Assembly (NCBI GenBank): GCA_965661115.1
Contig: CBFICO010000005.1
Location: 1-58,803, forward strand
Length of the DNA stretch: 58,803 nt
Source of the DNA: UBA6770 sp965661115
GTDB taxonomy: Bacteria > Bacteroidota > Bacteroidia > Flavobacteriales_G > Salibacteraceae
Direction of reading: 5' to 3'
This document shows, one piece after another, positions 44,401-50,534 of the stretch. Positions within the stretch are counted from its first letter, which is position 1. Every line of letters begins with the position of its first letter. The position numbers and the translations under genes are program-made. Below the pieces are notes generated by a model. That model was not told the DNA's origin. It did no database searches and saw only the letters and a list, made by a program, of their open reading frames with translations.

Positions 44401-45855
44401 GTTCATGGTAGGTGTTTTAATCACTATTTCTGCTAATTCGGTTTTAGACCCCTCGTCAATTGCGTTTAAATCGAGGTTGGCAATAGCAACCTTTTCAACC
44501 TGTAAATTTTTTAGCTGAACCGGAACCGAAGGGCGTTTTAATTGCTGTTGATGCTTGTACTCGTTTGGCGTTATGTTTACCGCCGCACAGCTAAAATCTT
44601 TGGTAATGCTTGAATACTCGATGTCCTTAGCTTTTATTAAAAGTTCTTCTTCCGGAATTTGGTGTTTTACCTCTCGGATAGATAAGCGATAATTGTTTTG
44701 TAGCTTGCGCAAAACCACTTTATCTAAAATGCTAGTATCTACCTGTAAGCCTTGTAATTTTAAGGATAAGCCATTTAGTAAATAGGTTTTTTTAGATGCC
44801 GTTCGGTTATCAATTACTGCAAAATTTCCCTTTGAAATTCGGGTAGCGTTAATGCTAACCTGATTCAGCCATTTTTCTAGCTCAGCCATTTTTTTAGCCC
44901 TGTTGGTTGTGTCGGATTTGTTGACAAAAAACTTGATAGCGGGTCTGTCAATTATCAGTTTCTTAACCGCATATTCGTTTTGAGTGTAAGCGCGCTCAAA
45001 ATCGACGCTGTTTAACTTAAGCGCTGGAATAAACAGGGTAATCTGGTTGTTTTTTGCCGAATCGTTTTTTAATGGATTTACCCTTAGGTTGTAAAACTCT
45101 ATCTGATTTTTGGTAGTGCTAATCTTAAAACGGTCGAATGAAACTTGATGCGAACTATCGGGCAATAGAAAGCGCTGATTACCTGAATTAAACTCTAAAT
45201 CGTCGGTAAAAAACATCTTGTTGTTTTGCTTACCCTCTTTCACTCTAAAGTTTTTAATCGTAAAAGAAAAAGGCTCAAACTGATATCTGTCGGTAGTTTT
45301 ACCCTGATCTAGTGAAAAATCTACCTCGGCATTGCTTACTGAAAAAGCATCCAAGCGCAATTGACTTAAATACTGGGTCACCGTTTTGTAAATATCTCCT
45401 GAGATTTGGGCAAACTTTATTTTTTGCTGATTTTGTTTGTTTTGATGTAATCTAACCTTGGGGCTTTTGATGTTTAGGGATTTAATAAATAGCTGGTTGC
45501 TCAAAAATATCTCGAGCTGCTGCTCTAAGTTTAACTCCACTGTTTCGATGTTGAGTTGAACAAAGGATGGAATGCTGTCGCTTTTTTGAAGGTTAAATTT
45601 AGCCGTATCGATTGGAGAAATTCTAAAATTGGATAGCGTAATGCGCTGTCTGAAAATATTAAAACGCAGTTTATCGTAATCTAAGGTGTAGGGCTCTTTG
45701 CTCGAAGAAAACAAAGCGTCGTTTAATTTACTGCGCACAACTTGATCGGTGTAGTTGTTTATGAGCTGCCTAATTGGCAATATGGCTCCAACAGCCAATA
45801 AGACTGCAAAAGCAATAAGTATCCAGTATCGTTTACGTATTTTTTTGATTTTCAC
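41500..45855 (-). CDS. Giant AsmA/DUF748-like inner-membrane-anchored protein
   Basis: A 1451-residue protein with one N-terminal membrane helix (residues about 9-29, YWILIAFAVLLAVGAILPIRQ) and a very long beta-rich periplasmic body built of short repeated strands (SVSNAEVDFSLDQG, LSNADIKWHE, LDKVRLDPRYGIFEFGQQ), as in the AsmA/TamB/YhdP group. Those proteins form beta-taco grooves that carry phospholipids between the membranes, and the C-terminal LQYNVLHVEFLNKEDTANKG and MIANGVVFNKNP are consistent with the AsmA-like C-terminal module. The final 45 residues are strongly charged and probably cytosolic or disordered. No partner gene is near. The specific role is inferred from fold resemblance only. 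Confidence 0.7.
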   Translation of the reverse strand: MKIKKIRKRYWILIAFAVLLAVGAILPIRQLINNYTDQVVRSKLNDALFSSSKEPYTLDYDKLRFNIFRQRITLSNFRISPIDTAKFNLQKSDSIPSFVQLNIETVELNLEQQLEIFLSNQLFIKSLNIKSPKVRLHQNKQNQQKIKFAQISGDIYKTVTQYLSQLRLDAFSVSNAEVDFSLDQGKTTDRYQFEPFSFTIKNFRVKEGKQNNKMFFTDDLEFNSGNQRFLLPDSSHQVSFDRFKISTTKNQIEFYNLRVNPLKNDSAKNNQITLFIPALKLNSVDFERAYTQNEYAVKKLIIDRPAIKFFVNKSDTTNRAKKMAELEKWLNQVSINATRISKGNFAVIDNRTASKKTYLLNGLSLKLQGLQVDTSILDKVVLRKLQNNYRLSIREVKHQIPEEELLIKAKDIEYSSITKDFSCAAVNITPNEYKHQQQLKRPSVPVQLKNLQVEKVAIANLDLNAIDEGSKTELAEIVIKTPTMNLAFDTLFHQTPDSVKGKRKALPYSFDSLSVKVFKMQNAGVFFTNSRNPQTEYGSVKNTHVELVNIAWADLNQQKLDWINLLKKGRVISRNADFTNPISKSTIRWNTLDVHPSRKSLLLSGFSHIPAKKDEPKISLGNAELQGFEYDLLLANRELVADKLMLSNADIKWHEKPKSGDTNALKKIDISNLSAKNINLKKMRRDSAVLQINEAAVNASNLRFNSSDSSDKTLTYNTLSASSKAITSVNKSNKVATTIESFSFNSSDSTLSLYNIKVNPVIQNVNRETDAVFQQKVAYISLFGFSPDAQNVGKNITANHVEICSPTTYLSLLKNQDKKPNQNTPDLKQLHKRLLDSLNALSIQYNTLAVDNGRLNVIWKDSVDSKTENRLIVNQYTVESTGFKMNETSKNTDDNLLYAKDYNINLYNVKCEFPDSLNDLIVKHINYSTEQKNLKLSGLKGSYMVQKNGEKKLFVEGTVGMVEFDGVKPFQITDGKTLSMKGIYAINPWLEFTQFHNKQEVVSRELSLSNSFSEDSSSITKTILNSLRIKDGFINWRFDNDSIQPIVVKHLNLEGEGIEYPNPDEGITKPKLTDLAFSFGDFEYDVMKDFYRFKFDSINYDSKEEALILDKVRLDPRYGIFEFGQQAGWQKSRLELYLNRVSLTGFKGKELLYENKLNISLLDIDSMWVRNFKDKRLPAPTRYIPMPQERLDSLDMAFRLKKVVLHKGEITHIQIAENGVVPGKIYFSDVSARASNIINDFGDQKAPERTRLNALGKLMGNGQLSASFEFNNQEPNGLFEGHASMGEFDARTLNNYLTHTAFVGVKSGNVLNAGVDFKAYNDFGAGDMRLQYNVLHVEFLNKEDTANKGLGVALKQMIANGVVFNKNPRFFRTKKGLVCAERDTTKEIFHYWSKLAMSGVASSTGVKNNKKELKKVRKELLRREKAILRDEEKFLKKSDDQSDQPYGGKGD

Positions 45856-45968
45856 AATAAGCCCAATCTCTCAAAAATATCTTTATAAGCAGCCTGTATT
45901 TGAGGCCAATAAAGGTTTTACTAATACCATTTTCTTAATAATATTGGCTGTATAAAAATGATGATGTT

Positions 45969-46541
45969 TTGAAAATATTGATAGTTGACAATTACGACTC
46001 GTTTACTTACAACCTAAAGCACTACTTCGATTTGTACTGCGATAAGGTAGAGGTTGTACGAAACGATGACCCAGAGCTATGGACTGCCATTGAAAGTTCT
46101 GATAAAGTTGTGCTATCGCCAGGGCCAGGTTTGCCGATTGAAACCCACAATATTTTTGAAATAATTGAAAAAGTAGCCGGCAAAAAACCGCTTTTAGGAG
46201 TTTGTTTGGGTCACCAAGCTATTGCGCAGTTTTATGGTGAAAAGTTGGTAAACCTATCGCAAGTATTACACGGAAAATCGACTCCCATGCAATGTGTTGC
46301 TAATGATGCTTTGTTTACTGACTTGCCTTCAAGGTTTAATGTTGCGCGCTACCACAGTTGGTCTTTAAATAAAACCCTGCAAACCAACAGCATACTTACC
46401 GTAACGGGAGTTGATGAGCACGATTATCCATTGGCCTTTAAACACAATAAGTTGAATGTGCGTGGCGTTCAATTTCACCCAGAATCTATTCTTACCGAAC
46501 ACGGAAAAACGATAATAAAAAACTGGGTTGAACAGTGTTGA
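45969..46541 (+). CDS. Anthranilate/para-aminobenzoate synthase amidotransferase component
   Basis: A 190-residue class I glutamine amidotransferase. It releases ammonia from glutamine for the chorismate-using partner (TrpE or PabB). Cys79 in LGVCLGHQA, His170 and Glu172 in QFHPESIL form the triad, and VDNYDSFTYN is the canonical N-terminus of TrpG/PabA. The start is a TTG (45969); the only ATGs just upstream run into TGA. No trpE or pabB is nearby, so it may serve PabB for folate (folB is at 54446) or both pathways. Confidence 0.92.
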   Translation: MKILIVDNYDSFTYNLKHYFDLYCDKVEVVRNDDPELWTAIESSDKVVLSPGPGLPIETHNIFEIIEKVAGKKPLLGVCLGHQAIAQFYGEKLVNLSQVLHGKSTPMQCVANDALFTDLPSRFNVARYHSWSLNKTLQTNSILTVTGVDEHDYPLAFKHNKLNVRGVQFHPESILTEHGKTIIKNWVEQC

Positions 46542-46551
46542 GCATCGCCCT

Positions 46552-47829
46552 ATGAAAAAACTGCTGCTTTTATTTTTAGTAATCGGGTTTTGTGCTGCAG
46601 GAGCAGCTCAGAATATTGTTACTGGGCGAGTGATTGATAGCCTAACTACCGAGGCAATTCCGTACGCAAATGTGTGGATTAAAGGCAGCGCAAAAGGAAC
46701 CTTAAGTAACACCTTGGGCAATTATTCCATTGATATTTCTGGTTTTGAAAACGATAGCATAGAGTTTAGCTTATTGGGATATTCGCCAAAAAAAATTCCC
46801 ATAGCATCTATTGCTAAGAACAAGGTGTTAATTGTTGGTTTACAACAGCGCTCAGTTGAATTAAAAACCGCCATTGTTACCCCAATCACCGCGGAAGAAT
46901 ATGTGCGCAGAGCAATGATAAACCTGGAAAACAACTACAATATAAACCCGAGATACGAACGTTTTTATTACCGAGAAATCATAAAAGAAAACAGTAATTA
47001 CAACCGATTTGCGGAGGCCGTTTTGGATGTGTATCAACCCAAAAAAAGTGCAGCTTTAAGCGATACCGCTTTGGTAAAAATAAAAGAGGGGCATGTGTTG
47101 GATAATCGCGAGTATATTCAGTTTATGCGCAATTACATGAAGAAAAAAGTGGATAAACAAAACAAGAAACTCGCTAAAAAAGGCGAAGAGACAAAAGAGT
47201 TTACCGACGCCACGGAGTACATTTCGTTTAGTAACCCATACGTTTTTGTCGATTCAAATTATACAGCGCATACTCCGAGTTTTTTAGACAGTAATCGCTT
47301 CGATAAGTTTGAGTATGAAATAGAACACGGCTATACCTACAAGGGGCGCCCAATGATTTGTATTGCATTTAACCAAATAAAGAAAACTGCTGGAAATTTT
47401 TGGGAAGGTAAAATCTATATGGATGAAAACACCTACGCCATAAAGGGAATAGATTATGGATGGAACGAAAAAGGGAAACGAAAACTGCTTTCACCTGCTG
47501 CAAAAGCCGCTTTGTGTTTATTTAGGTTAGAGATAAACAATCCTGATTTACAGGCTAAAATTCGGTTTTACGAGCAGGGTGGTGTCTGGAATTTGAGTCA
47601 CTATTTTATTCACCTAAGTGGTAACTTAACTAAGAAGTATTTTTTTGAGGATAACGAGACAAGTGATTTTAATATCCAACAAGATTTTGTGTTTATTGAA
47701 ACGCTAAATGCTTTGGATAAAGACCTTCCTGAATTGCTGCGCAAAAAGCCTATGCACAAACAAATTACAGAGCAAAGCAAAGGGCTTAATTGGGACTTGT
47801 ATAGAAAGTTGGAGCCGGAGCGGTATTGA
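46552..47829 (+). CDS. Exported protein with carboxypeptidase-like regulatory domain
   Basis: About 425 residues from the ATG at 46552 (MKKLLLLFLVIGFCAAGAAQ, a signal peptide); the frame also opens at 46528, inside the upstream gene. Residues about 20-105 are a carboxypeptidase-like regulatory beta-sandwich (VTGRVIDSLTTEAIPYANVW, LGNYSIDI). The rest (YERFYYREIIKENSNYNRFAEAVLDV, then WEGKIYMDENTYAIKGIDYG) resembles the C-terminal beta-rich part found in Bacteroidota outer-membrane-associated proteins of unknown function, such as the DUF5686 group. No catalytic motif was found. It ends in a heptamer repeat starting at the stop codon. Confidence 0.75.
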   Translation: MKKLLLLFLVIGFCAAGAAQNIVTGRVIDSLTTEAIPYANVWIKGSAKGTLSNTLGNYSIDISGFENDSIEFSLLGYSPKKIPIASIAKNKVLIVGLQQRSVELKTAIVTPITAEEYVRRAMINLENNYNINPRYERFYYREIIKENSNYNRFAEAVLDVYQPKKSAALSDTALVKIKEGHVLDNREYIQFMRNYMKKKVDKQNKKLAKKGEETKEFTDATEYISFSNPYVFVDSNYTAHTPSFLDSNRFDKFEYEIEHGYTYKGRPMICIAFNQIKKTAGNFWEGKIYMDENTYAIKGIDYGWNEKGKRKLLSPAAKAALCLFRLEINNPDLQAKIRFYEQGGVWNLSHYFIHLSGNLTKKYFFEDNETSDFNIQQDFVFIETLNALDKDLPELLRKKPMHKQITEQSKGLNWDLYRKLEPERY

Positions 47830-47862
47830 GTTAGTTGGTAGTTATTAGTGGTGAGTGGTGAG
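47828..47862. repeat. Degenerate 7-bp tandem repeat after a stop codon
   Basis: GAGTTAG, TTGGTAG, TTATTAG, TGGTGAG and TGGTGAG follow one another, the first overlapping the TGA stop at 47827-47829. Most units end in AG. It lies between the carboxypeptidase-like gene and the recombinase. Confidence 0.7.
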
Positions 47863-47916
47863 CGGGCTGTTTTACAAAGATGAATCGGCTAATTGATTTT
47901 TCCATATTTTAGCATC

Positions 47917-49062
47917 ATGCTAACAAAAACCATTACCCTTACCAAAAAGGAACATGGGAACCAGGCTCAAATTTTTCTAGAATTTGATTACGACCAAGAG
48001 TTAATACGGCTTGCTAGATCGTTGGGTGCTCGGTGGAGCAAAACCAATAATGCTTGGTACGTGCCGGATGCAAAAGGGGTTACCAATGCTATTTTTAAAA
48101 CCTATAGTGGGACGGCTTGGGTAAATTACGATGCGCTAAAAAGCGAGAAAACTGTAAAAGCCGACAAAAAGAAATTGTTGCGAAAAGAACGCCCTCAAAA
48201 AGAGTTTAGCCCTGCCATAAAAAATGAAATTGAGCGATTCATTCACATTTTAGGATCTCGAGGTTATGCCGCGAACACTCGAAACACTTACCAAAATATG
48301 TTGGAGGTGTTTTTTGGTTATTTTGATAATAAACTCCCTGAGGAAATATCTAATGAGGATATAAATGCCTTTATGCATGAGTTAAATGTGGGTAGAGGAT
48401 ACTCGGCGTCTTACCTCAGGCAAATGATTGGCGCAGTTAAATTGTTTTATAGCAAACGCAAGGGAATTCAACTAGACATTAACAAACTCGATTTACCCAA
48501 AAAACGCCGGAAACTGCCTAAAGTTTTGTCTTTGGAAGAGGTTGCGGCCATATTGGACAACCTAAAAAACCTAAAACATAAGGCTATGATTAGCTTGCAA
48601 TACGGCTGCGGTTTGCGTGTGGGTGAGTTGTTGAGTTTGCGACCAGAGCATATAGATAAACATAGGCAAACACTCACGGTAATTAACGGAAAAGGACGAG
48701 TTGATAGACGCGTAAAAATTACAGAATCGTTATTGGTTTTATTGCGTGACTATTACAAAGCTTACCGCCCAAAAGAGTATTTATTTGAAGGGCAAACTGG
48801 CGGTAAGTATTCGGACCGCTCGTTAAACCAAGTACTAAAAAGGACGGCAATAGCTGTTGGAATAAGCAGGCATGTAAGTAGCCATGCTTTAAGACACAGT
48901 TATGCCACACACTTATTGGAGGGTGGTGTTGATTTACGATACATACAGGAATTACTTGGGCATAAGAGTAGCAAAACTACGGAGATTTATACTTATGTTA
49001 GCAACAAGAAACTGGAGAGCTTACCTTCTCCTTTTGATTTTTTAAATAGAAAAAACAAATGA
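47917..49062 (+). CDS. Tyrosine recombinase (XerC/D-like) beside a cassette array
   Basis: 381 residues from the ATG at 47917 (MLTKTITLTKKEHGNQAQ). Residues 1-75 form a small N-terminal domain with ARWSKTNNAWYVPD, typical of a Bacteroidota integrase group. Residues about 100-185 are the SAM-like core-binding domain (YAANTRNTYQNMLEVFFGYF). The catalytic domain has Arg234 (YGCGLRVGELL), Lys259 (NGKGRVDR), His323 and Arg326 (SSHALRHSYATHLL), His349 (LLGHKSSKTT) and Tyr358 (EIYTYV); all six are intact. The C-terminus LPSPFDFL recalls the end of IntI proteins (SPLD). Between Arg234 and His323 the protein has no room for the extra ~16-residue helix of true IntI. It reads towards the cassette-like units that begin 76 nt after its stop. 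Confidence 0.92.
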   Translation: MLTKTITLTKKEHGNQAQIFLEFDYDQELIRLARSLGARWSKTNNAWYVPDAKGVTNAIFKTYSGTAWVNYDALKSEKTVKADKKKLLRKERPQKEFSPAIKNEIERFIHILGSRGYAANTRNTYQNMLEVFFGYFDNKLPEEISNEDINAFMHELNVGRGYSASYLRQMIGAVKLFYSKRKGIQLDINKLDLPKKRRKLPKVLSLEEVAAILDNLKNLKHKAMISLQYGCGLRVGELLSLRPEHIDKHRQTLTVINGKGRVDRRVKITESLLVLLRDYYKAYRPKEYLFEGQTGGKYSDRSLNQVLKRTAIAVGISRHVSSHALRHSYATHLLEGGVDLRYIQELLGHKSSKTTEIYTYVSNKKLESLPSPFDFLNRKNK

Positions 49063-49146
49063 AACAAAAACGGACAAACATTCCCTTATCCCCCCAAATA
49101 GGGTGTTATTCGGAACATTTTGTTCGCTTATAAACGAGTTGTGTAC
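49063..49146 (+). other. attI-like first recombination site
   Basis: The last 76 nt before the first junction carry no hairpin that pairs with the junction side, unlike the two later sites, as expected for an attI rather than an attC. The junction core is GAG^TTGTGTAC (49136-49146), in which G^TT matches the other two. A short GAAC/GTTC inverted pair (49112-49125) could bind the recombinase. Confidence 0.5.
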
Positions 49147-49228
49147 AATTAAAATCAAAATAAAACATGTCGGAATTTGCCGAACAGAGACAATAAACCG
49201 GAGTAAGCACAATTAAAACAATTCGAAA

Positions 49229-49540
49229 ATGAACAAACATTATTTACAATCAAAAGTAAAATCGACAGGTACAGCTTATCTATTCTGGTTCTTTCTTGGT
49301 GCTCATTATGCATATCTAGGAAAGTGGGGACTGCAAATTTTATATTGGATAACTTTAGGTGGTATTGGAATATGGGCGTTGATTGACCTATTCACAATGT
49401 CAGGAAAAGTAAACAGATACAATGCGTCAATATTTCAGCAAATTGAAGAAATCGAGAAGAAAGAAAAAGATTCAGACCACGCAAGAAATATGGCTATGAT
49501 GGCTGCTGCAACAGGAAATAAGACCGAAGAAGAAAAATAA
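49229..49540 (+). CDS. TM2-domain membrane protein (cassette 1)
   Basis: A 103-residue protein with a TM2 domain (residues about 8-60): KSTGTAYLFWFFLGAHYAYLGKWGLQILYWITLGGIGIWALIDLFTM shows the two helices joined by the short AHYAYLGK turn and the final G-I-W-x-L-I-D-L motif. The C-terminal 40 residues are charged and probably helical. TM2 proteins occur widely in bacteria, often as cassette genes, with no defined role. The gene sits 90 nt into its cassette and ends only 6 nt before the attC-like site, a typical integron cassette layout. Confidence 0.85.
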   Translation: MNKHYLQSKVKSTGTAYLFWFFLGAHYAYLGKWGLQILYWITLGGIGIWALIDLFTMSGKVNRYNASIFQQIEEIEKKEKDSDHARNMAMMAAATGNKTEEEK

Positions 49541-49546
49541 AAAACT

Positions 49547-49678
49547 GTACACAACAACGGATATAGCTTATGGCGGCTGAAGGGCTGTCAGCAAGGTTTT
49601 AGCTTTGTAACCAAGTTGGTCACTGGCGGACAGGAAAGTGCTTCGAAACCGCCACAAGCCATATGCAAACCGTTATGG
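49547..49678 (+). other. attC-like site 1 (end of cassette 1)
   Basis: Left core GTACACAAC (49547-49555), left arm ATATAGCTTATGGCGG (49561-49576), right arm CCGCCACAAGCCATAT (49649-49664), right core AACCG^TTATGG (49668-49678). The arms pair over 16 nt with only two G-U type differences. The ACGG next to the left arm also matches the ACCGT next to the junction. The whole site is about 132 nt, inside the 55-141 nt range known for attC. Confidence 0.75.
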
Positions 49679-49701
49679 ACAAGTTAAAAAATGACCTCGG
49701 A

Positions 49702-49830
49702 ATGAAACAAATAAGAGAATCACTAACTTTTGCTTCTTTAAAGAAAATAAAAACAACACAATATAATTTACAATTGTGGAGTCCAGCAACCATAAAAAAA
49801 CGGGGCGAAACCGAAAAGCCAAATGAGTAG
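49702..49830 (+). CDS. Possible small ORF in the leader of cassette 2
   Basis: An uninterrupted 42-codon frame (MKQIRESLTFASLKKIKTTQ...) begins 30 nt into cassette 2. Its stop overlaps the ATG at 49823 of the main cassette gene in an ATGAGTAG arrangement, which would allow coupling. No domain is visible and the frame is short, so it may be chance. If real, translation reaching its stop could favour starts at 49823. Confidence 0.25.
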   Translation: MKQIRESLTFASLKKIKTTQYNLQLWSPATIKKRGETEKPNE

Positions 49831-49849
49831 GAAAATTAAACTTATAGTA

Positions 49850-50380
49850 ATGAAAAGAATAACATTCACAATTTTTGCGACATTGTTTGCTATTGCCTCA
49901 TTTGCAGGTGACGTTTTAACATTAAACAACGAAATGATTTTTGAAGGTAAAGTAACCAAAATCAGAGACTGTGCTGTTGTTTTTAAGGCAGATGGAAACA
50001 AATATATTGTTCCAGCGTCAGAAATATTCTCAATTCAATTTGAGAATGTAGAAGACAAAGTTTACACTAAGTATATGGAAATGGCTGATGGAGACCCAAA
50101 TAAATGCTTAAACGGTAGACTTGATGCAGAGAACTATCACGGTAAAAAAGGCGGTCATTTTGCTTTAGGATTTCTTTTTGGACCATTTGCAATGATTGGG
50201 ACAGCATTGGCAAATCCAACACCTGAAAAAGGAAAACAGACATATATGATGTCTAAAAACAAAGACCAGTTTAATGATCCAGAATATTTAAGTTGTTATA
50301 AGAAAAAAGCAAAAGGACAACTTATCGGAGTGGAAGCTTTAGGTTGGGGTACTTGGATATTGTTGCTGTTAATCTTGTAG
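49850..50380 (+). CDS. Exported membrane protein of unknown function (cassette 2)
   Basis: About 176 residues from the ATG at 49850 (MKRITFTIFATLFAIASFAG), which gives a normal signal peptide; the in-frame ATG at 49823 gives nine extra residues and overlaps the small upstream frame. The mature part starts with a small beta domain (LTLNNEMIFEGKVTKIRDCAVVFKADGNKYIVPASEI), a pattern also seen in other exported Bacteroidota proteins, followed by a hydrophobic, Gly-rich segment (GFLFGPFAMIGTALANP) and a C-terminal hydrophobic helix. I recognise no family function. The gene ends 20 nt before the attC-like site. Confidence 0.7.
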   Translation: MKRITFTIFATLFAIASFAGDVLTLNNEMIFEGKVTKIRDCAVVFKADGNKYIVPASEIFSIQFENVEDKVYTKYMEMADGDPNKCLNGRLDAENYHGKKGGHFALGFLFGPFAMIGTALANPTPEKGKQTYMMSKNKDQFNDPEYLSCYKKKAKGQLIGVEALGWGTWILLLLIL

Positions 50381-50400
50381 AATCGGAATCAAGAAAACCA

Positions 50401-50534
50401 GCCCATAACACGGGCTCATAAAGCATTGCGAGTGAGGTGCATATTTAAGAGTATGTGCCTCACTTCAACTTTTGAACGGTTTGACAATTATGTACTCCGT
50501 ATTCCGCAACGCTTCATAGCCCCAACCGTTAATC
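50401..50534 (+). other. attC-like site 2 (end of cassette 2)
   Basis: Left core GCCCATAAC (50401-50409), left arm GGGCTCATAAAGCATTGCG (50412-50430), right arm CGCAACGCTTCATAGCCC (50505-50522), right core AACCG^TTAATCC (50524-50534). The arms pair with one unpaired extra base, as in attC where extrahelical bases set strand choice. GTGAGGTGCATA/TATGTGCCTCAC forms a second, inner hairpin. The junction G50528^T50529 falls exactly at the last base of the neighbouring minus-strand gene's stop codon. Confidence 0.75.

Larger units (their letters stand above)
49063..50534 (+). mobile_element. Integron-like array of two gene cassettes
   Basis: After the recombinase comes a candidate attI-like segment (49063-49138), cassette 1 (49139-49672), cassette 2 (49673-50528) and the right flank. 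Each cassette begins at G^TT: GTTGTGTAC at 49138 and GTTATGGAC at 49672. Each ends with an attC-like hairpin whose left core is complementary to the beginning of the same cassette: GTACACAAC at 49547 (9/9) and GCCCATAAC at 50401 (8/9 with GTCCATAAC). Both genes point the same way as the array. Known integrons show this relation because cassettes circularise. A true IntI is absent, so the array may be moved by the adjacent XerC/D-like enzyme; that is inference. Confidence 0.75.

Noticed and set aside
47893..47916. Upstream ATG for the recombinase at 47893
   Set aside because: The extra eight residues (MIFPYFSI) have no family likeness, whereas MLTKTITLTK at 47917 matches the usual N-terminus of such integrases.
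49541..49690. A MITE or REP repeat explanation for the hairpins after the two cassettes
   Set aside because: The interior sequences of the two hairpins are unrelated, there is no target duplication, and each left core pairs with its own cassette start. MITE copies should instead be similar to each other.
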